Assembly (NCBI GenBank): GCA_919901335.1
Contig: CAKKOZ010000067.1
Location: 1 to 6,863 of the forward strand
DNA from: Nitrospiria bacterium
Lineage (GTDB): Bacteria > Nitrospirota > Nitrospiria > JACQBZ01
Reading direction: 5' to 3'
DNA length: 6,863 nucleotides
Translations under genes and position numbers: made by a program
In this document: positions 1-4,194 of the stretch, in pieces
Layout of the letters: every line of letters starts with the position of its first letter
Numbering within the stretch: the first letter of the stretch is position 1
Notes under the pieces: model-generated
Seen by the model: the letters and a program-made list of their open reading frames with translations, nothing else
Told to the model about the DNA's origin: nothing
Database searches by the model: none

Positions 1-311
1 GCCGAATGGATTTCCGTAATCTTAAGTCGTGTATAGGCCTGGCGATGGCCCTTGGTCCGTCGGTAGTTCTTGCGTCTCTGTTTTTTGAAAACGATCACCT
101 TCCGCTGGCGTCCCTGCGCCATCACCTCGGCCTTCACAACCGCGCCTGGAAGAACCGGATTTCCGATCCGGGCGCCCGTCTCTTCCTGAACCATGAGGAC
201 GCGTGACAAGGAAATGGTCTCTCCGACCTGGCCGTCCAGGAGTTCGACCTCTACGGTTTCCCCCGGGGCCACGCGGTATTGCTTGCCGCCCGTTTCAATA
301 ATCGCGTACAT
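1..311 (-). CDS. rplU: 50S ribosomal protein L21 (3' end cut by window edge)
   Basis: L21 binds 23S rRNA, next to L20, in the large ribosomal subunit. The translation opens with the family's hallmark MYAIIETGGKQYRV and continues into the basic stretch KKQRRKNYRRTKGHRQ (about residues 76-91), the usual rRNA-binding C-terminal part, ending ...LKITEIHS. There are 103 complete codons before the window edge, about the full length of E. coli L21, so only a codon or two plus the stop should be missing. Two ATGs lie in tandem (314-312 and 311-309). The second gives the canonical MYAII start and sits 7 nt from a GGAG (322-319), whereas the first is only 4 nt away, so I chose 311. In most bacteria rpmA (L27) follows rplU; here it would lie outside the window. 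The gene is divergent from ilvE. The family assignment is very safe. Confidence 0.96.
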   Translation of the reverse strand, partial: MYAIIETGGKQYRVAPGETVEVELLDGQVGETISLSRVLMVQEETGARIGNPVLPGAVVKAEVMAQGRQRKVIVFKKQRRKNYRRTKGHRQAYTRLKITEIHS

Positions 312-318
312 CATGAGA

Positions 319-322
319 CTCC
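319..322 (-). promoter_or_regulatory. Ribosome binding site of rplU
   Basis: GGAG on the minus strand. It lies 7 nt before the second of two tandem ATG codons and 4 nt before the first, which favours the second ATG (311) as the start of L21. Confidence 0.6.
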
Positions 323-339
323 ACTCAATGTGAACGGGT

Positions 340-369
340 TTAATACCATAAAGTCACGATCAATGTCAA
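340..369 (-). promoter_or_regulatory. Sigma-70-type promoter of rplU
   Basis: On the minus strand a perfect TTGACA -35 box (369-364) is followed after 18 nt by TATTAA (345-340), a 4/6 match to the -10 consensus. Transcription would start near 333, leaving a leader of about 20 nt before the L21 start. The perfect -35 box and short leader fit a strongly expressed ribosomal protein gene. The -10 hexamer is the weak part; GTATTA at 17-nt spacing is an alternative register. Confidence 0.5.
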
Positions 370-393
370 GGGCCTTACGGCGAGCCCCTGCGA

Positions 394-422
394 TTGACAA
401 ACCCCTGCCGGGTTGTTATATT
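394..422 (+). promoter_or_regulatory. Strong sigma-70-type promoter of the ilvE cluster
   Basis: A perfect TTGACA (394-399) is followed by an ideal 17-nt spacer and TATATT (417-422), a 5/6 match to TATAAT. This is the best promoter match in the window. Transcription should begin around 429, giving a leader of about 60 nt before the GTG of ilvE. It is divergent from the rplU promoter, with 24 bp between the two -35 boxes. Confidence 0.72.
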
Positions 423-442
423 AAAATCCGTTTTTCTTTATC

Positions 443-462
443 CGGAACGTCACTTCGTTCCG
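443..462 (+). other. Stem-loop in the ilvE 5' leader
   Basis: CGGAACG (443-449) and CGTTCCG (456-462) form a perfect 7-bp stem with a 6-nt loop, between the predicted transcription start (about 429) and the ribosome binding site (GGAGA, 478-482). No U-run follows, and I see no leader peptide rich in Ile, Leu or Val codons, so a classical attenuator is not supported. It could stabilise the 5' end of the mRNA or act as a protein-binding operator, or it may be chance. Confidence 0.35.
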
Positions 463-488
463 AATAATCCTGCAACCGGAGAACCCCC

Positions 489-1406
489 GTGATTCAAGAA
501 ACCTCCAAGATCTGGATGGACGGCCGATTCGTCGACTGGAAGGAAGCCAATATCCACGTCCTGACCCACACGCTCCATTACGGTCTGGGCGTCTTTGAAG
601 GCCTTCGCTGTTATAAGGGAGAAAAGGGGTCGGCGATTTTCCGGCTGAAGGAACATGTCAAACGGCTGTACGATTCGGCTCAGATCGTCCAGATCAAAAT
701 CCCGTACTCCCCCCAGGAAATCGAAGAGGCTATTATCGGCACGGTCAAGGTCAACCGGCTCGAGGCCTGTTACATCCGGCCGATTGTCTTTATCGGGTAC
801 GGCGAGATGGGTCTGTACGTCCAGAAAAATCCCATCCAGGTCGCGATCGCGGCCTGGCCCTGGGGCACGTATCTTGGGGACGACGGCATTCGAAACGGCA
901 TTCGAGCCAAGATCTCGTCCTTCACGCGGCATCACGTCAATGTCAGCATGACCCGCGCCAAGGTCACTGCTTACTATGCCAATTCGCAATTGGCAAAACG
1001 GGAAGCCAAGGAGGTCGGCTACGATGAGGCGATCCTGCTGGATACGGACGGCTATGTTGCCGAGGGGCCGGGCGAGAACATTTTTATCGTCCGGAACGGC
1101 ACGCTGAAAACACCGCCGCTGACCTCCATCCTGGAAGGAATTACACGGAACAGCATCATTGAGCTGGCACAGGAAAAAGGCATCCCCGTGGCCCAGGAGC
1201 GGTTCAGCCGCGACGAAATCTATATTGCCGACGAGGCGTTTTTCACGGGCACGGCGGCCGAAATTACTCCGATTCGAGAGGTGGACGGCCGCATCATCGG
1301 CACCGGCAAACCGGGGGGAACAACGATTCAGCTCCAAAAATCGTTTTTCGACATCGTGGCCGGAAAAGATTCGACGCATCAATCCTGGTTGACGACTCTT
1401 ACCTGA
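489..1406 (+). CDS. ilvE: Branched-chain-amino-acid aminotransferase
   Basis: A fold-type IV PLP aminotransferase that catalyses the last step of valine, leucine and isoleucine synthesis (2-oxo acid plus glutamate) and the reverse first step of their breakdown; cytosolic. The 305 residues match the family length. The Schiff-base lysine should be K158 in MTRAKVTAYYANSQLA. R59 in HVKRLYDSAQ matches the phosphate-binding Arg of E. coli IlvE. YIRP (95-98), EGPGEN (192-197) and GTAAEITP (254-261) are the cofactor and substrate-carboxylate signatures of BCAT; they fit BCAT better than D-amino-acid aminotransferase or aminodeoxychorismate lyase. The start is GTG, with GGAGA 6 nt upstream (478-482). 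It is first in a plus-strand cluster, about 20 nt ahead of the alkyltransferase gene, behind a near-consensus promoter. Substrate range is inferred from family motifs. Confidence 0.93.
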   Translation: MIQETSKIWMDGRFVDWKEANIHVLTHTLHYGLGVFEGLRCYKGEKGSAIFRLKEHVKRLYDSAQIVQIKIPYSPQEIEEAIIGTVKVNRLEACYIRPIVFIGYGEMGLYVQKNPIQVAIAAWPWGTYLGDDGIRNGIRAKISSFTRHHVNVSMTRAKVTAYYANSQLAKREAKEVGYDEAILLDTDGYVAEGPGENIFIVRNGTLKTPPLTSILEGITRNSIIELAQEKGIPVAQERFSRDEIYIADEAFFTGTAAEITPIREVDGRIIGTGKPGGTTIQLQKSFFDIVAGKDSTHQSWLTTLT

Positions 1407-1412
1407 ACCCGC

Positions 1413-1418
1413 AGAGGA
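1413..1418 (+). promoter_or_regulatory. Ribosome binding site that decides the alkyltransferase start
   Basis: AGAGGA abuts the ATG at 1419, too close for that codon to be used efficiently. It lies 9 nt before an in-frame GTG at 1428, a normal spacing, so the GTG is the more likely start. Confidence 0.5.
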
Positions 1419-1427
1419 ATGCGTCCG

Positions 1428-2000
1428 GTGCCGAGGGTCAACGCCATCCGAAAGTCTTCTCGTCCGATCATTTATTATACCCTCGTCGCTTCCCCCCTCG
1501 GACGAATCGGAATCGCCTCAACACCCGGCGGCATCTGTCGCATTTCACTGAACGCGGCCGGGCAGCCCGCCTTTCGGAAAACACTCCAGAGGGACTATCG
1601 CTGCTCCGCCGTCCGCCGGGATCGGCATTTCACGGATCTTGTGACCGGAATACGGGCTTATTTTTCCGGCAACCCGGTTCGGTTCAACATCAAAATCGAC
1701 CTGCAGGAAGGCACCCCTTTCCAGAAAAAGGTCTGGCGATCGCTCCGACGCATTCCCTTTGGACAGACACGCAGTTACCGGTCGATCGCGCGGGACATCG
1801 GCCATCCCAACAGTTCCCGCGCCGTGGGCGGTGCGTGTGGAACTAATCCGATCGCCGTTTTAATTCCCTGTCACCGCGTCATCAACGCCGACGGAAATCT
1901 CGGCGGTTTCACGGGGGGGATCCGCTTGAAACGACAGCTTTTAACGCTCGAACAATCGAAAGGTTCTCCGCCGGAATGGCCAAACAGGATTGGTTCCTAA
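1428..2000 (+). CDS. ogt: Methylated-DNA--protein-cysteine S-methyltransferase (Ogt/MGMT)
   Basis: A suicide repair protein that moves the alkyl group of O6-alkylguanine (and O4-alkylthymine) onto its own cysteine. Numbering is from GTG 1428 (190 residues); ATG 1419 would add three. The N-terminal half (about 16-82, YYTLVASPLGRIGIAS...) resembles the variable methyltransferase_1N domain. The C-terminal half has the full active site: acceptor C148 in IPCHRV, N140 in GTNPIAVLIPC, the Arg finger R131 in NSSRAVGGAC, Y117, the GGFTGG loop and a late Glu (E175). There is no Ada-type zinc or AraC domain, so this is the stand-alone Ogt form. The last 14 or so residues run past the conserved fold and overlap the next gene by 25 nt, which suggests translational coupling. 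No Ada box is visible; expression probably comes from the ilvE promoter. The family is certain; ogt versus another MGMT symbol is a naming choice. Confidence 0.92.
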   Translation: MPRVNAIRKSSRPIIYYTLVASPLGRIGIASTPGGICRISLNAAGQPAFRKTLQRDYRCSAVRRDRHFTDLVTGIRAYFSGNPVRFNIKIDLQEGTPFQKKVWRSLRRIPFGQTRSYRSIARDIGHPNSSRAVGGACGTNPIAVLIPCHRVINADGNLGGFTGGIRLKRQLLTLEQSKGSPPEWPNRIGS

Positions 2001-2443
2001 AAGTAATCATCGGGTGGCTCGGCATCAAGGGACTGCTCCTCCTGCTGCTGTCGGCCGGTTTATTCAGCCTGATCAATAAAGACCTCGACCTCCTGTCACA
2101 ACAACTGGCCGATATTCTTAATCTGGACGTTGACAATTACTACATTAATCTTCTGCTCAGCAAGGTCGGAATGGCAAAAACCACGCTCTTAATCGAGATC
2201 TCGATCGGATTGGTCCTCTACGGGATCGTGTGTTTGATTCAGGCCTACGGCCTGCACAAGCGGAAACGGTGGGCCGAATATCTGACCGTGGTCGCGATCG
2301 GTTTATTCATCCCCTTCGAAGTCTATGAAGTGGTTCACCGTCTTTCGGTCTCGCGGGTGGCGGTGCTCGTCCTCAATATCGTCATCGTCTATTACCTGAT
2401 AAAACACAAAGAATTTTTCCAAAAAAAATCGCCGGCCCGCTGA
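1976..2443 (+). CDS. DUF2127-type four-helix membrane protein
   Basis: A 155-residue integral membrane protein of unknown function. Hydrophobic segments lie at about 10-33, 70-92, 101-120 and 126-143. A short polar loop (HKRKRWAEYLT, about 94-104) follows the second, FEVYEVVH (114-121) is in or after the third, and the C-terminus is basic. The RWAEYLT and FEVYE motifs and the four-helix layout match DUF2127 as I remember it. A basic loop after helix 2 and a basic C-terminal tail suggest both face the cytoplasm. The ATG lies inside the alkyltransferase gene (25-nt overlap); the only upstream purine stretch, GAAAGG (1958-1963), is 12 nt away, so coupling to translation of ogt is likely. Nothing in the sequence links it functionally to alkylation repair. 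Gene existence is well supported, family assignment good, function unknown. Confidence 0.85.
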   Translation: MAKQDWFLKVIIGWLGIKGLLLLLLSAGLFSLINKDLDLLSQQLADILNLDVDNYYINLLLSKVGMAKTTLLIEISIGLVLYGIVCLIQAYGLHKRKRWAEYLTVVAIGLFIPFEVYEVVHRLSVSRVAVLVLNIVIVYYLIKHKEFFQKKSPAR

Positions 2444-2450
2444 TTTTTTT
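2422..2450 (+). terminator. Possible terminator after the ilvE-ogt-DUF2127 cluster
   Basis: AAAAAAATC (2422-2430) and GATTTTTTT (2442-2450) pair perfectly over 9 bp around an 11-nt GC-rich loop, with the TGA stop of the membrane protein inside the structure. The stem is AT-rich and uses the T-run that would normally be the tail. The symmetric A-tract/T-tract shape could also serve the other strand. Placement between two plus-strand genes, just before a new promoter, supports the role. Confidence 0.35.
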
Positions 2451-2459
2451 ACTTTCTTG

Positions 2460-2488
2460 TTTACAACGCCACGGGGTTGTGATACCCT
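2460..2488 (+). promoter_or_regulatory. Candidate promoter of the lytic transglycosylase gene
   Basis: TTTACA (2460-2465, 5/6 match to TTGACA), a 17-nt spacer and TACCCT (2483-2488, 3/6 match) preceded by TGA (2480-2482), which forms an extended -10 TGN motif. The spacer holds an inverted repeat, ACAAC (2463-2467) and GTTGT (2476-2480), that could be an operator. The predicted start near 2495 gives a pyrimidine-rich leader of about 124 nt. Confidence 0.4.
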
Positions 2489-2556
2489 GCAGCCTATCAT
2501 TTTGAATTATCTTTTTCCTTTCCGGTTTTTCCTGTTTTCGTCTCAATCTTTCATCC

Positions 2557-2622
2557 ATGGCCATCGCTCGCGACGCCCGGGGGTTCGTCACCCCTTTACA
2601 AAGGAGAACGCTGAACGTATGA
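2557..2622 (+). other. Possible 21-codon leader ORF coupled to the transglycosylase start
   Basis: ATG 2557 opens a 21-codon frame (MAIARDARGF...) that ends in TGA at 2620-2622. This stop overlaps the transglycosylase ATG as ATGA, the classic coupling junction, and the frame reads through that gene's AAGGAG. No Shine-Dalgarno precedes its own ATG, and the codons show no obvious sensing pattern. It could raise initiation at the downstream gene, whose own site is spaced a long 12 nt from its ATG, or it may be chance. Confidence 0.2.
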
Positions 2623-3395
2623 CTGAAACAACGAGGCAAGTTAAGTCCGGTTTTCGGGGAATCCCCTCCCGTCTTATTCTGGGCATCGCGATCCCGTTTG
2701 CCGCAATCAGCGGACTGATGTTCGCCCATCCCCTCTATTCGGTTCAAATCCCGACTCTCGCAACCCTGAAGGACTCACGGCCGCCGGCCAACCCCTTTGC
2801 CAATGGGTTGATGGAAGGCAACGACACCGGCATCACGGATGAGATCCGGAATGTGGAAAGGATCTCACTGTTTTCACCGACCGTTTTTAAGCGCATCGCC
2901 AAGATTCATCAGATCCTCAGCCTGTTTCATTCCGGTCTTTCCGTGGAAGACGAAGAGCGTCTTTCGGAACTCATCTATCATGAGAGTCTCCGTTACGGCT
3001 ACGATCCTGAATTGATCGTCTCGGTCATCTTGACCGAGAGTTCCTTCTACACGTGGGCGCATTCCCGAAAAGGCGCAATCGGACTGATGCAGATCATCCC
3101 CATCACGGGGCAGGAACTGGCCGAGATCAATCAGACCCCCCTTCACAGCGCACAAGCGCTTTATGACCCGCACCTGAATGTCACACTCGGGATCCAGTAT
3201 CTCGCCTTGCTTCACCGGCGGTTTGGGGATCTGGGGCTGGCGCTCACGGCCTATAACTACGGGCCGACCCGCGTCGCCGAATGGAGGGATCGGGGTGAAC
3301 ACCTGCCGCAGGGTTACACCCGGAAGATTCTTCGACAGTACGAACAACTCCTCTATGAAAACCCGATCGCCCTGCCGGCCGGCAGGCAGGGCTGA
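2619..3395 (+). CDS. Lytic transglycosylase with SLT domain, membrane-anchored or exported
   Basis: Cleaves the MurNAc-GlcNAc glycosidic bond of peptidoglycan with formation of 1,6-anhydro-MurNAc; expected on the periplasmic side. The protein has 258 residues. A basic N-terminus (K9, R13, R18) precedes a hydrophobic segment at about 19-36, a signal peptide or anchor with no clear cleavage site. A low-complexity linker follows. The SLT domain runs from about 112 to 246, with catalytic Glu E140 in ILTESSFY, GAIGLMQIIP (152-161), the AYNYGP motif (211-216) and YTRKIL (233-238). ATG 2619 was chosen because AGGAG (2602-2606) lies 12 nt upstream; an upstream TTG at 2457 would put promoter sequence and a non-signal stretch into the protein. 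The last residues, LPAGRQG, come from a palindromic repeat and are probably not part of the fold. The exact Slt/Mlt subclass cannot be set from sequence alone. Confidence 0.88.
   Translation: MTETTRQVKSGFRGIPSRLILGIAIPFAAISGLMFAHPLYSVQIPTLATLKDSRPPANPFANGLMEGNDTGITDEIRNVERISLFSPTVFKRIAKIHQILSLFHSGLSVEDEERLSELIYHESLRYGYDPELIVSVILTESSFYTWAHSRKGAIGLMQIIPITGQELAEINQTPLHSAQALYDPHLNVTLGIQYLALLHRRFGDLGLALTAYNYGPTRVAEWRDRGEHLPQGYTRKILRQYEQLLYENPIALPAGRQG
3371..3391 (+). repeat. GC-rich palindromic repeat inside the transglycosylase 3' end
   Basis: CCTGCCGGCCGGCAGG (3371-3386) is a perfect 16-bp palindrome, followed by CAGGG, which partly repeats the right arm. It supplies the last codons of the transglycosylase (LPAGRQG, then stop). 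Because it is palindromic, the opposite strand also spells ALPAGRQG. It looks like a dispersed REP-like element that has landed on a gene end. Only one copy is in the window, so dispersal is inferred. Confidence 0.5.
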
Positions 3396-3421
3396 CCGAA
3401 GGGCCGTCATCGGCTTCGGTC
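3394..3421. terminator. Hairpin over the convergent stop codons, possible bidirectional terminator
   Basis: GACCGAA (3394-3400) pairs with TTCGGTC (3415-3421), and inside it GCCG (3403-3406) pairs with CGGC (3411-3414). Together they give 11 bp with a 2-nt bulge (GG, 3401-3402) and a TCAT tetraloop. The structure begins in the transglycosylase TGA, and its loop holds the nth stop codon. Neither side has a U-run, so it is not a canonical intrinsic terminator. It may stop or slow polymerase from both sides or protect mRNA 3' ends. Confidence 0.4.
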
Positions 3422-4063
3422 CACTCCGACACGATCGCAATCGCTTGAAATCGGACATCGGCTGCAGTGGGGCGAGATCGGCTTGCAGAGATTCTGGCCG
3501 AAGGTCACCAAGAGGTCGTTAAAGATAATCCAGTACCGCCTCGGAAGTTTTTTCCGGAGGGCCGTTTCGGTTTCTTCCGGCGTCTTCGTCTTCACGTAAC
3601 CCAGGCGGTTACTGATGCGGTGGACGTGCGTGTCCACACAGATTCCGTACTGGCCGAACCCCAGAGTCACCACCAGGTTTGCCGTCTTGCGCCCGACCCC
3701 TTTTAACGTCAGGAGCTCATCCAGATCATCCGGAACGCGGGAGTCATAGCGCCGAATAAGATCCCGGCTGACCGAAAGAAGCGTGCGGGCCTTGGTGCGG
3801 TAGAATCCGACCGGATAAATGGCGTGCCGGATCGTTTTCGGCGACAGCCGAACCATTTCGGCCGGCGTCTTTGCCAGACGGAAGAGCCGCTCCGTCGCCT
3901 GCGCGGTGGTCCTGTCCTGGGTGCGAAGACTCAGAAGGCAGGAGATCAGGACCTGATACGGATCGTTCGACCGGTCGGCCACCACCCCCACGATGGGCAC
4001 CTGCCACTTCCGGATCTCCCGTTTGAGAATCTTGACAACCGCATGGATCGCCTGGTCATTCAT
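3407..4063 (-). CDS. nth: Endonuclease III (DNA glycosylase / AP lyase)
   Basis: A base-excision repair enzyme that removes oxidised pyrimidines and cuts the abasic site by beta-elimination. Numbering is from ATG 4063 (218 residues, close to the usual 210 or so). The helix-hairpin-helix is LKGVGRKTANLVV (about 120-132) with catalytic lysine K126. The catalytic Asp is D144 in VDTHVHRISNRL. Both key residues together mark a bifunctional Nth rather than MutY. The C-terminal [4Fe-4S] loop is intact as C193-x6-C200-x2-C203-x5-C209. The E. coli SAQATD segment is replaced by SLRTQDRTT, a variation near the lesion pocket. GTG 4072 would add three residues; neither start has a convincing Shine-Dalgarno, and the good GGAGG at 4099-4095 instead serves an ATG followed at once by a stop. 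The gene converges on the transglycosylase gene (11-bp gap between stops) and diverges from polA. Confidence 0.94.
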   Translation of the reverse strand: MNDQAIHAVVKILKREIRKWQVPIVGVVADRSNDPYQVLISCLLSLRTQDRTTAQATERLFRLAKTPAEMVRLSPKTIRHAIYPVGFYRTKARTLLSVSRDLIRRYDSRVPDDLDELLTLKGVGRKTANLVVTLGFGQYGICVDTHVHRISNRLGYVKTKTPEETETALRKKLPRRYWIIFNDLLVTFGQNLCKPISPHCSRCPISSDCDRVGVDRSR

Positions 4064-4099
4064 CGTCGCCACGGTCCCATTCTACATGATTTGGCCTCC
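4060..4099 (-). promoter_or_regulatory. Start-stop element and mini-ORF in front of nth
   Basis: On the minus strand GGAGG (4099-4095) is followed after 7 nt by ATG (4087-4085) and directly by TAG, a one-codon ORF with ideal spacing. Seven nt downstream of that ATG, another ATG (4080) opens the six-codon frame MGPWRR. Its TGA (4062-4060) overlaps the nth ATG (4063-4061) as ATGA. The strongest ribosome site near nth therefore leads to a minimal uORF, and nth may be reached by reinitiation. This is read directly from the sequence; function is inferred. Confidence 0.35.
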
Positions 4100-4118
4100 A
4101 AGAACCAAAACAAAATAT

Positions 4119-4147
4119 TTGAATTCGCCCTCCCGGAATGGTAGGAT
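4119..4147 (+). promoter_or_regulatory. Candidate promoter of polA
   Basis: TTGAAT (4119-4124, 4/6), a 17-nt spacer and TAGGAT (4142-4147, 4/6) preceded by TGG (4139-4141), an extended -10 motif. Transcription would start near 4154, about 40 nt before the polA ATG. I see no equally good promoter for nth on the other strand of this 131-bp divergent gap. Confidence 0.42.
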
Positions 4148-4194
4148 GGCGGCGCTTATCCCGCACCGGAGAAAGATTGGATCTGGAGTATCTC

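Noticed and set aside
6..206. Short plus-strand frame at the window start
   Set aside because: It lies wholly opposite rplU, which is unmistakable on the minus strand.
443..462. The ilvE leader hairpin as an intrinsic terminator or attenuator
   Set aside because: No U-run follows on either strand, and no leader peptide with clustered Ile, Leu or Val codons is present.
450..1382. 310-codon open frame on the minus strand opposite ilvE
   Set aside because: It mirrors ilvE over almost its whole length, shows no recognisable domain and is explained by the codon bias of a clear aminotransferase gene on the other strand.
2580..2594. Small hairpin GGGGT/ACCCC just before the transglycosylase ribosome site
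   Set aside because: It has only five base pairs, does not include the AAGGAG and has no U-tail; too weak to annotate.
2457..2618. Upstream extension of the transglycosylase frame from TTG 2457
   Set aside because: The extra 54 codons would cover the predicted promoter and leader, lack a ribosome site and bury the signal/anchor segment inside the protein. ATG 2619 has AGGAG upstream.
3467..4144. Plus-strand open frames opposite nth
   Set aside because: They have no family features, and the minus strand encodes a complete endonuclease III with catalytic Lys, Asp and the iron-sulphur cysteines.
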